Notes under the pieces: generated by a model
What the model was told of the DNA's origin: nothing
Seen by the model: only the letters and a program-made list of their open reading frames with translations
The model's database searches: none
Source: Elymus sibiricus
Taxonomy: Eukaryota > Streptophyta > Magnoliopsida > Poales > Poaceae
Length of the DNA: 64,000 bases
Direction: 5' to 3'
Assembly: GCA_039707655.1 (NCBI GenBank)
Contig: CM077664.1
Location: forward strand, 201,866,195 to 201,930,194
Part shown: piece by piece, positions 54,437 through 64,000 of the stretch
How the letters are laid out: every line of letters starts with the position of its first letter
Numbering within the stretch: position 1 is the first letter of the stretch
Translations under genes and position numbers: made by a program

Positions 54437-57400
54437 ATGTCCACCAAGCGCGCGTACAAGCTCCGTATCCTACTTCTTGCTCCGTGAATAATCTATTATC
54501 GGTCTGGGAATCTCGAATCGGGGTGCTTTGAGCCGAATTGCTTGGATCGGTGCAGTTAGGTTTTGGTTGGGTTGGGCTGGCGTGCAGCGATTACAATTGA
54601 TTCCAGGAACCTACCTTTTGCATCTTGAGCTGTTCTTGGGTTCATGTTGGCCTTCTTAGTTTTTGATTGAGCTGAGTTGGTTCCAACGAACTAATGTAAG
54701 ACGGAGTAACTGACAATTTTTTTGGGTGTGATTTTGCAACTGTGTGAATGGGCGTGAAATGTCCTCTGAGATGAGGACTAATATGAGAAAAGAAAATTTT
54801 ACATAGAACAATACGGTTTTCTGCTGAACATTAAACTACATTTTTTGGGTTCGATTTAATTCGAGAGAATGTGTGCTCAACAGTTTGTTTGTGAGGCTCC
54901 TTAAAAAAAAGTTTGTTTGTGAGTGTAATATTGAAAGAAATTTAATCCCTTGTTAGGAAATTTGACCCTTGTGTTATGTAATTTACCATTGCTTTTGTCA
55001 CTTCAGATATTGCAGCAAATATGATCATGCTGTTGGGTCTAAACTCCTGACACCTACTTTGTGGAAGTTGTGAAGCTCAATACTGAATCTTCAGATTTCG
55101 TTTTGTTAGACTCATTTAGGATAGCATGGATAGTAGAATTACTGAAACGAACCTAGTTCCATTCACAATATGGTGTTATTACTTGCTCGATGTTGATAAT
55201 GAAGTGCAGTGTAATTCTAAATTTCCAATTGATGCCATGACCGCACAACTAGTTCGCTCTGGGTTTTAGCTGACTATGTACCTAGTGGGAATGTGTCTTC
55301 CAAAATAATACCAGAATGTGAATTCTGACATGAACATTTAGCCTGACTTCATGGATTTATGTCAGGCTACAACAGTTTCATGTTTCCTTGACAATGCCTA
55401 GAGGAGTTTGTTGCACATGCTTCGGATGTCACTTGTGCCAAGTTTGGGAAGCGGACATCAAGAACCCTCATCACTGGTGGGGAGGATCAGAAGGTCAATC
55501 TTTGGGCTGTAGGGAAACCTAGCGCTGTCCTGGTAATGTTATATGGGGAGTTTCATCACTTTGTATGTAATTGCATTTTTGGTTGGTAGCCATTTAGGTG
55601 GTTGCTTATGTACTTACAATTACAAGTGAGTGTCACTACGCTTTTGCAGAGCCTCTCAGGCCTTACAAGTCCAGTTGAGTCACTGAGCTTTGATTCCTCC
55701 GAGGTTATGATAGGTGCCGGAGCAGCAAGCGGAACAATAAAAATATGGGATGTTGAGGAAGCAAAAGGTGTGAACCAGTCTTCATAACGCTTGGCTGCAT
55801 TTGAAGCAAAGAGATCAACTGTAATTGTATCTTGTAACTATATCTGATTTTATTGCCACAGTTGTTCGAACTTTCACTGGGCACAGATCAAATTGCGCCT
55901 CTCTTGATTCCCACCCTTTTGGAGAATTTTTTGCGTCTGGGTCTTCAGATACATGAAATTATGGGACATGCGGAAGAAGAGATGCATCCACACATACCAG
56001 GGTCATACCCGGAGGATTGATGTGCTTAGATTCACTCCTGATGGTCGGTGGATTGTTTCTGGTGGGGCTGATAGTTCTGTGAAGGTAAGAGTTTGAACAT
56101 GTCCAGTAAACATGATAAAAATTAACCCTATTAAGCAGTACCACAGAAAAAATTGCAGTGGAATCTGCTGATTGGTCCAACCTATAAAGTTGTCATATAT
56201 GCTCATAACAGAACTAATATTAACAAGATGAATAAACACATGATCTAGCGAAAAAATATCTTATATTTCTTCGGTCACTGATTATTTTGGAAATATCTTG
56301 CTAGATCTGGGATTTGACAGCTGGAAAGCTCTTGCATGACTTTAGACTTCATGAAGGTCCAGTTAACTGTTTAGATTTTCACCCCACCGAGTTCTTACTG
56401 GCCACAGGTTAGATGGATGATCATATACTGTAAAACCTGTAAAAGAACATAAGATGTGTTCCCAGATAACATCTTTCCTCCAAAAAAAATTATATATCAT
56501 CTAGACTTGGTTAGTTGTAACTTTTGCTTTCTGTTCTTTCCAAAAACTTCTGCAGGTTCAGCTGATAAGACTGTTAAATTTTGGGACCTTGAGACTTTTG
56601 AGTTGATTGGATCTTATGGACCGGAGGTATAATATCTCCTAATTGATGGTTCAGAAAGCTCAGGCTCTACATTTATGTCTCCCAGTTCATGCTATCTTTG
56701 TGTTCAGATTGTGACATAATGTAGTTATATAAACAGTATCCTTATGCAGTCATCCAGCAAACTTATGTCCTAATAAAATGTTACAACTTTTCTCAAGCTG
56801 CATTTGATCATACTTTTGGCTTTGGTGTAATTTAATTCCAACCCGAGTTCAATCACTATGAATGTTTGTCCTTTGTAATTATGCCTAAATCAGACCCTTT
56901 ACAAAGACCCAAGGGAACATATCAGATCAGCATTAGGCATTGATTTCATGTATTTATACCCAGAGTCATGAAATAGTACCAAGCAATGCTGACCATGATT
57001 CATAAATTAGTATGTCAGACCAAATGTTGTACCGTACCTGAAATTGTGAGCTTACGTAGCATGAGATTTTAGTTGTTTAAAATCATTTGTTAATTTCAAG
57101 TTTCTTGGTTTGTTTTTATACCAAGTTTCTTGGTTATGCATATTTCAACTCGTTTATAACTTTCAGTTGGTAAGCCTAATGGTGCATACCCACTCTCTTT
57201 TTTAATCTTCTGTACTTGAGCTATAAGTAATTTTACTATCCATTTTTATCTTGTTTTCATCCTGGATTTAACTAATTTTTCAGCTTCATGCAGAATTGCC
57301 GGGAATACTTTGTACCGGTACAGTTTCTGACCAGAGCTTACTCTGTTATTCATATTGTATATAGTTTCCCTATAAGTGGATGGGGATTCTTGATTATGGC

Positions 57401-60289
57401 AAATTTAACTATATGTAAGTGATGTAGGCAATTACTTATCGCAAGCTTCCGAATTTTCAGGCTAGTATAGTTCGTTCTATGATATTCAACAGTGATGGTA
57501 AAGCACTTTTTTGTGGATTACATGAAAGCTTGAAGGTAGAACCTGCCAAATTCCTCATTTCAATCTTGTAGCAATGATATCGTAACAAAATCATTTGCAT
57601 TTTATCATTTTGCTTGCAGGTTCTTTCATGGGAACCCATCATATGTCATGATGCAGTTCATGTTGGCTGGTCGACATTAGCAGATCTAAATGTACAAGAG
57701 GGAAAACTTCTTGGTTGCTCATATAACCAAAGTTGTGTGGGAATATGGGTCGTGGACTTGATGGTATGATTCTATAAAAATTTATTATGTTAGTGTATGA
57801 GCAGTTCTGATATGCTATTAATCCTAAACTTCAGAAAATTGATCCATACACTGTCGGTAATGCTGAAGCATTTTTTATTGGAAGTGGTAATGGGCCATTA
57901 CAAGCTGATAATAGCATATCATCAATGTTGGGAAGGTTATCTATTTCCAGAAGCCCAGGTAACCTTAAGGAGTTATTATCTCATGAACAAGTGAATGACA
58001 TTTCATTTCCTTATCTTTGCCTGTTCTCTTTTAGTTAAGATTTTCACCCCAACACTGCCTGTATTTTGTGTTTTTAACAGAAGCCAATGAAACTCCATCC
58101 AATACATTGCTTAAGCGCCCGATGTCTGCTTCGAAAGAAACTTCTGTACCAGCTTCTTCTGCAGTGAGGAAGAGATTATCAAAAGCACCTGGAATAAATA
58201 ATCTTCGGCTCACAAGAGCTGAATCTGCACCTCTTCTTTCTCCTAGGGTTAGATTGAAGCCAAATTCCACTGACGACCAGAAGAGACACATAGCTAATAT
58301 TCGCTTCAAAGTGGATCCCTCTACAACTGCCAGAATGTTCGCTGGTAACTCACAAGCTTCTGCTGCTCCCACATATATACCTAGGTCCAATATATTTGCC
58401 TGTAGTAGTGAAGGATCCGCTTTCGTGCCTGGTGTTGTCCCAAGGCATGTTTCTAAACTGGATGCTGGTCCCAATCTCACTGAAGCTGCCCCTACTGACT
58501 TACCAGCCATGAAGCCTGAAAAATTACTAAAAGGTCATCTGACCGTGGATCATGGCAAAGATGTTCATCATTGCGTATTTCAGACAAAGCCAATTACTTC
58601 AAAAACTCCAAAAAGTAAATTTATAAGAGAAACATCAAGTGATGGGGACATTAACTGTTTTGGGCCATTGTGCACTGAAAGTTTTCAGTCTAACGAAGTT
58701 GGTGACTGGTATGATGTTTTTGGCTTTGAAGAATCAAAATCAGTAGTTGGAAGGAATCCACAATCTGTGAATGTTAACAGAACAGTAGTGTTTGGATCGA
58801 GCCAACTGGTGGAATCAAGTGAGAGCAGCATTGTTCAAAATCGTAAATGCTCCGCTGAATTGGTATGATCTATTTTGACTTGAATATCTGATCCTCCTAG
58901 GGTTATCATCATACTTTTTGTCAGGAGGAACGAGACATTTATGTGCGAGTTACAAGAGAAGCGAGTACGCACCAACGTTAGATGGCTTGGTATACATTAC
59001 TTCCAAAACTTTTAAGTTATGTTATTTGGGATGCCTTTGCTCATTCTATGCATACCAAACCCAACCCTATATTTTCTACTTCTGTAGAGGAGACAATCTT
59101 CATTTGCTGGAGAACGCAGTGCATCGACTAATGATGACGATCTTATAGCTAACCTAATGCTAAACCATCAAGAATTCATTCATGGCGTGAAGTCGCGGCT
59201 GACAAAACTAGAGGTATTGAAGGAAAATAGAATCAGCAATGACATTTACTGCTATTATTCGCGAGACATGATTATGGTGCATATATTGAGTAGTGGTAGT
59301 TCCCATGTGACATTTGCAGCTTGTGTACTGCTGTTGGCAAAATAATGATATCAAGGGCTCTGTCAGTGCTATGCGAAGAATGTCGGATCATGCTGTGTGT
59401 ACTTCCTACCATACCCCTAATACTGTAGTCTCATTCTATACAATGGCTGATGTCTTGCTCTATCCGTCTTGTAGGTTACTGCTGATATAATTAATGTTCT
59501 TATTATGGAAAAGAGTACTAAGTATATCACACTACACATTTGCACTTCTGTTTTACCTCTTGCCTCCAATCTTCTTCAAAGCGGATATGACAGGTATTTC
59601 ATCTTATTTATTCATTCAGGGTATTATAATTTACTTTTTACCTTCCTATTGTACACTGGATAAGGTTCACTCATAGCCATTGCCGTGTGCAGTACTGCGG
59701 TCTTTTACTGCCCTTCCGCTGTTATTTAAAAAAAAATCTTCATAGTTCATACAGTTTTAGCAGTATGAAAAGTCGCAGATAATGTGATGGTAATATTTGG
59801 GCTTATACAAGTGTTCGTTGTCGTCTACGCCCGCAGACATTTGAACGTTGCCTTGGCGACGATCCTTAAGCTTGTCAAAAGCTTCGGTGCATCAATATTT
59901 TCAACTTTGTCGTCTGCTCCACCAGTCGGTGTAGACCTTGAAGCAGAGCACCGGTATTTTACTCATCCCTCCATCTCATTTAGGATGATCCTGCTGTACA
60001 TATAATATAATGTGTTTGTTCCATTTGTGTCACGTTGCTAGGTTGGAACGCTGCAATTCATGCTTTCAAGAGCTGGAAAAGATTAATGCAAGTCTCATCT
60101 CCCTGACAAGGTAAGTCCCTCTCTGTCAATTCAAAAACTAGCTGTTTCCAAAAATCTAGAGATCTCATTAGCGATGTAAAGAACCGAAATGACACATCGT
60201 CTTGTAGGCGAGAAGGCAACGTTGGGAGATCAGCACGGGAGCTGAGCCTCCTTCTTCAGGATATCTTCAAGATGCCAAGCAGTGTATAA
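54437..60289 (+). CDS. KTN80: Katanin p80 WD40 subunit (KTN80), apparently frameshifted
   Basis: This is the regulatory subunit that targets the katanin p60 ATPase to cortical microtubules for severing. Seventeen exons can be traced: 54437-54464, 55402-55532, 55650-55767, 55862-56084, 56305-56407, 56556-56626, 57461-57535, 57620-57763, 57835-57958, 58081-58862, about 58925-58989, 59088-59213, 59320-59394, 59475-59593, 59837-59953, 60042-60110 and 60208-60289. The N-terminus [10 protein letters not shown] and WD repeats ([56 protein letters not shown]) match the family; the C-terminal con80 region contains DDDLIANLM and [10 protein letters not shown]. Exon 4 is 223 nt where phase needs 227: an expected four bases are missing before ATGAAATTATGGG, giving TGA at 55954. 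Exon 11 is also out of phase by one base. It may be a recent pseudogene or carry assembly errors. Confidence 0.88.
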
Positions 60290-61171
60290 ACACAGAAATT
60301 TCACCCTCTTTTCTTTTGTACATGAAACATGTAGCGACGTAGGATTAACAGCTACGACGACAGAAGAAATATATGGGAAGTACATACAAGTTGGGCAAAA
60401 TGCATAGCATTTTCTGATAGAGATACGCAATGTCCAATTTGAGGTTAACTGGCTGAAGAGCAGCTGCTGCAGCGGAGTGGTAGCATATAGGAAACCAAAG
60501 CTTGATAGTTTTTTTTTTCCGCTCCTTGTCGCTGTGACTCTGTGGATCAATGAGCAACCGTATATGACACCTTCAGCTCTGCATCTATGTTGACAGTACA
60601 GTGAAAAAGTTATCAAGATATTACCTTATCTTTATATATCTCTGAGCATTTTTTTTGTCGTATAATCTTCAAATCATGTGTATACATGTAAGTTTACACA
60701 TAGATTGTTCTTCAAGTTCCTTCAATTTTATTTTATTTTGAGAAATTTGGTAAATTTTGTTGTTGTCTTGTGAGGTAACTACTGTTGTACATATTTGATG
60801 TGGGTGGCACGTGATAGAAAGCGTATAAAAACTGCTGGTATGAGCACGGTCAGATGAACACTTTATACACAGAAATAATTATACGTAGGATACGAGTTAC
60901 GGGGTACGTACATGTGAACGTACTTGTACCTTTTTTTTTGGCGGTGAGCGTACTTGTACCTTGTACACAGCAGTCTGGTCTCGAAGTCAGGTGAGACGGC
61001 TAGAGAAAAACCCTCAAGGGCACGCGCGTGATCAGCAGCCGCAGAAGATCCCCAGCAAAACCCGTGGTGGACAGAACGTTAGCGTGGCCGTGGATATGGC
61101 CCGTCAGCATTGAATCGGACGACCCACGGGAGGGCTGCGGGCTGCGGCAGGGAAGCGGTGCCCGTGTTTAG
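60290..61171. other. 3' flank of KTN80
   Basis: The first 350 bp are probably 3' untranslated sequence. The remainder shows no gene, tandem repeat or transposon terminus. Confidence 0.4.
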
Positions 61172-61212
61172 TCCCACATCGCTTACGGAGCTTCGCGCAG
61201 ACCAGTTTATAA
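61172..61212 (+). promoter_or_regulatory. U6-type Pol III promoter: USE and TATA box
   Basis: The plant snRNA upstream sequence element TCCCACATCG is at 61172-61181 and TTTATAA at 61206-61212. The gap of 24 bp is the spacing of Pol III U6 genes rather than the longer Pol II spacing. The predicted start G is 29 bp beyond the TATA box. Confidence 0.85.
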
Positions 61213-61234
61213 GCCGAGGCGTGAGAACTCTACT

Positions 61235-61284
61235 GTCCCTTCGGGGATGACATGCACAAATCGAGAAATGGTCCAATTTTTTTT
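61235..61284 (+). ncRNA. U6 snRNA gene with internal deletion
   Basis: It starts GTCCCTTCGGGGA, the conserved 5' stem-loop of U6, and runs directly into TGACATGCACAAATCGAGAA, the conserved U6 3' region, ending GGTCCAATTTTTTTT with the T8 terminator. About 55 nt in the middle are missing, including the ACAGAGA box and the U4-pairing segment. The junction is within a short GGGGA/GGATGA similarity. It cannot act in splicing, but promoter and terminator look functional, so a ~45-nt RNA could be made. Confidence 0.85.
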
Positions 61285-61285
61285 G

Positions 61286-61560
61286 AGATTTTGCGCTTTG
61301 ATCCTGTACTTTTGTGTCTGGCCCCTTTACGTTTTTCGAGATAATACGCTTTGACCCCGGTATTTTTGTGTTTGGACCCTTTACGCTTTGACCCCTGCAC
61401 TTTTGTGTTTCGCCCCTTTACGTTCACATTTCCCATACTTGATGGAGATAGAACCTAAGAAAGTAGGGATACTTTTGTTAAAGCAGCCCTTTTGCGATTT
61501 TGCGCTTGGGCCCCTGTTCTTTTTTGTTTTGCGCCTTTGCATTCATATTTCTTACTCGAT
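61286..61560. repeat. Irregular tandem repeat with TTTACGCTTTGACCCC motif
   Basis: Four to five imperfect copies of a 45-70-bp unit (TTTGCGCTTTGATCCTGTAC, ACGCTTTGACCCCGGTAT, ACGCTTTGACCCCTGCAC, TTGCGCTTGGGCCCCTGTTC), each followed by TTTTGTGTTT-C-CCCTTT. It starts immediately after the U6 terminator. No function is evident. Confidence 0.65.
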
Positions 61561-61705
61561 GAACGTAGCCTTGCGCAGATAGAACATCAGCAATAGAAAT
61601 CTTAACTAGCTTCTCTACTGTTTTTAGGGGACTCCGTTCTCTACTACGTAAATGACATGTTAACAAGAAATGACGTTGGTATTCAGTTTTCGTTCACTTG
61701 TCGTA

Positions 61706-61940
61706 CTCCCTCCGTCCAGGTTTATTAGGCCCCCTTTCATTTAGCGCCAAAGTTTGACCATTAATTTAACTAATAAAATATAAACAATATATTACGAAAA
61801 CGATACCATAGAAAACCTCTTTCAAATACAAATCCAATAATATACTTTGTGTAGCATATACTTTATATATTTTTAGTTAAATACATGATCAAACTTAGAC
61901 CCAAAGTACAAGGGGGCCTAATAAACCCGGACGGAGGTAG
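61706..61940. mobile_element. Stowaway/mariner-type MITE (235 bp)
   Basis: It starts CTCCCTCCGTCCAGGTTTAT and ends ATAAACCCGGACGGAGGTAG, with TA at 61704-61705 and 61941-61942. The inverted arms extend about 45 bp (TTAGGCCCCCTT against AAGGGGGCCTAA-like). Confidence 0.85.
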
Positions 61941-61942
61941 TA

Positions 61943-62273
61943 TCATTATTTCTAGCATTTGTTAGTAGTTCTGGTTCATAACAAAACGCTCTACAGCATA
62001 ATAAAAACCAAAAATACGTCAAATGGAAATGTCAACATCAGTCAGACATGAAAATATTTGGCAACCCAACAATGTCTGCTGCGTGCTTTTCGTAACAGCA
62101 AACAATTCACAAACAGCATATGACAACTCAGATTAAATTGCATCGTTTATAACACAATATAGGCTGCCATCAAGTGCTCATCAGTTACATGCCAAGATGG
62201 CAAAATTGCAATTTCCCAACGCAGTACAGCACGATTTTGGCAGCGGCCATAAAATTGGCACGCAAATAACTCA
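61943..62273. other. Downstream region of HAKAI, probable 3' untranslated sequence
   Basis: AT-rich sequence just beyond the HAKAI stop codon on the minus strand. No other feature is seen. Confidence 0.45.
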
Positions 62274-63898
62274 TCAAGTTCTGTTGAAAGATTGCTGTCC
62301 AGCTGACGGGGGCTGTGTAGGGGGAGGTGGGGGGAGCGACATCTGCATTTGCATCACCATAGGTAGCTGATCTTGGACGCCCCTTCCATCGCCACGGTCA
62401 GCTTGGCCTTGAAAATCCCTACCTTGCATGCCTGGATTCATCAAGCTGTCAGGCATCATCCCGAAACCAGCTGGCATGAAGGCCATGCCGCCACCTCCCT
62501 GAGACAGATTGCCCATCAACCCCATGCCCCATGGGCGCTGAAGCCCCTCGGGCCCCGACACTGAACCTTGGTCTGATCCAGCGTCTGGCAGTTGCATCTG
62601 GAAAGGAGCACTGAAGTACTGTGGATTCCCATCTTGTTGGACAGGGTAACTGAATGATGCGTTGGGGATTAAAGGCTGATTCATATTCATGTGCATCATG
62701 AAGTTTTGCTGATGAGGATGCATTGGAGAGAACATGAAAGGTGAATTAGGCATCACTTGCTGCTTGTCTTGAGCACCATGGTCGGGTTCTTGGCGAAGTG
62801 GAGTTGCACCAGGTGTGCCGTCATGAGCCCAGCTGTAGGGACGGTCAAATCCTTGAGGTGTGTTGTTTTCGGACTGAGTATCCCCTGGTGGATAGTGGCG
62901 ACCATGGAATGATGGCGATTTGCTTAGCATAGGGGGCCTTAGTGGGGTGTGCTCCCTCTCCCTGGACTGGTGGTACCGAGATCGGTCTTCACGGTCTTGC
63001 ATGTGAGAACTTGAAGTGGGTGAAACACCCCGCCTTGGAGGAGCACGTGCGGTAGATATTTCAGGCATTTGAGATTGCCTTTGAGCATCTCCTCCAGAAG
63101 CACGGGAGATGTTAGGAGCATCTGGTTCATTACGTTCTTCCTTCTCCGGGTTAGTTTGGAGGAGATTTGCATGAGCTTCAGGTACATGAGACATAAATTC
63201 AGCTTTCTTAAGGAAAGATTTGAGGCACATAGGTGCAGCGCAGATAAAAATCCCCTCCATCATTTTCACAGTCTGAATCTTCTGAATGCGCTCATCACAA
63301 CTGCGGATATAAGTAAATATAGAAGTTTCAAAACGACATGTTTAAGACCAAACTAGTCGAACAACATAGTAGTAATAAATAAGCAGCAACATTTGTTCCT
63401 CTTAAGTAGTACAATGTCAACGGGGGAAAACTACAATTGCTAGTTTACCATCTCATGAGGGGTACAGAACAATGTACATGACTGCTTAACTATTGTTCGC
63501 AGCTATAGATGCTAACAGTAAGAATTAGCAAAGATAAAAGAAAACTAGCTGAAACACAAGCAATTTGGGTGAAGGTTACTAATAGTTCCACTGCACTACC
63601 ACATAATTCAAAATATATGAATGCTAACATGAGATCTACTTAGCTGAAGCTCCTTAAGCTCAATCACTCAGCAAGTATCATGTCGTGCAGATATATCAGA
63701 GTTATGCAAGTTATCCTATCATGAATCACTAAGTAACTTACTCGATACATTAAAAAAAAAAAATTGTAAGTTGCTCGATATACTAAGAAGGTGAGAATGG
63801 GATAAAACCAAGTTAGGAAAAGTTCAGGAGAATGCTTACAGATAGCAGCTGGAATCACTTCTTGCACAGGCTAAACAGAAAGCATGTTCGCAAGGAAT
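62274..63898 (-). CDS. HAKAI: HAKAI E3 ubiquitin ligase, 3' exons (5' part outside window)
   Basis: Two exons are present: 63840-63898 and 62274-63300 (stop TGA-strand end at 62274), joined in phase through CT|T. Together they encode the last 361 residues. Exon 1 gives the second half of the RING finger (IPCEHAFCLACARSDSSCYL), continuing CDERIQKIQTVKMMEG, then the C2H2-like finger FICAAPMCLKSFLKKAEF with HVPEAH. The rest is a long low-complexity tail rich in Met, Pro, Gln and Gly with a PPPPPTQPP motif. This is the plant homologue of HAKAI, a RING ligase that is a conserved part of the m6A RNA methylation writer complex in the nucleus. The first RING cysteines must lie in upstream exons beyond position 64000. 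It converges with KTN80, about 2 kb apart. Confidence 0.9.
63301..63839 (-). other. HAKAI intron
   Basis: A 539-bp AT-rich intron with donor GTAAGC (minus, at 63839) and acceptor ATATCCGCAG (minus, at 63301). No nested feature is seen. Confidence 0.85.
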
Positions 63899-63962
63899 CT
63901 GCACAAAGTTAAAAAAAGTCATCGATTGAAGGATTCAACTATGAAAGTTAGCAAAAGAACTA

Positions 63963-64000
63963 CTCCCTCCGATCCAAATTACTTGTCGCTCAAATGGATG
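63963..64000. mobile_element. Stowaway-type MITE, cut by the window edge
   Basis: CTCCCTCCGATCCAAATTAC preceded by TA marks the left end of a MITE of the same subgroup as 41140-41242 (TTACTTGTCGCTCAA). It lies in the next HAKAI intron. Confidence 0.7.

Noticed and set aside
61388..61582. 64-codon frame after the U6 locus
   Set aside because: It lies in the irregular TTTACGCTTTGACCCC tandem repeat and its translation is a repeat artefact.

Overview
The window looks like a piece of a Triticeae (wheat, Aegilops or barley type) chromosome. The evidence is a young BARE-1/Angela-type copia element, Athila-like gypsy elements primed by tRNA-Asp, CACTA, Harbinger and Stowaway DNA transposons nested in one another, and plant genes with GT-AG introns. 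No prokaryotic, plastid or mitochondrial gene was seen. All calls come from reading the sequence; no database was searched.

Layout. 1-1176 and 28028-30163 flank a large nested block. An Athila-like gypsy element (A, minus strand) spans 1182-28022 with target duplication GTACA. Inside it sit an intact, very young copia element (D, 3676-12675) and a non-autonomous gypsy-like element (B, 15874-23422). To the right, a probable five-exon gene of unknown function (29632-42523) has a first intron holding a ~1.02-kb dimeric tandem array and a second non-autonomous element (C, 30164-37724), a relative of B. A CACTA transposon end (GGCC-rich subterminal repeats, terminus at 44116) follows. 44.5-53.1 kb holds smaller elements: a possible Helitron end, two Harbinger-type elements with coding remnants, an old gypsy LTR split by a Pack-MULE-like element carrying a GRF zinc-finger fragment, and a solo LTR with perfect target duplication.

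Host genes lie in the last 10 kb. A katanin p80 (KTN80) WD40 gene runs 54437-60289 on the plus strand; its exon 4 is 4 nt short of phase and has an in-frame stop, and exon 11 also has a phase conflict. It converges on the 3' part of a HAKAI RING E3 ligase / m6A-writer gene (minus strand, 62274-63898, continuing beyond the window). Between them is a U6 snRNA locus with complete Pol III promoter elements but an internally deleted RNA.

The least explained features are: (1) B and C share an unknown acidic ORF plus a downstream pair of GGGGATGCC/GGCATCCCC hairpins, duplicated in C, and copies of their own polypurine-tract motif inside the internal region; (2) element A carries an LTR-like internal promoter segment in front of an extra ORF; (3) the U6 gene has lost its centre but kept promoter and terminator.
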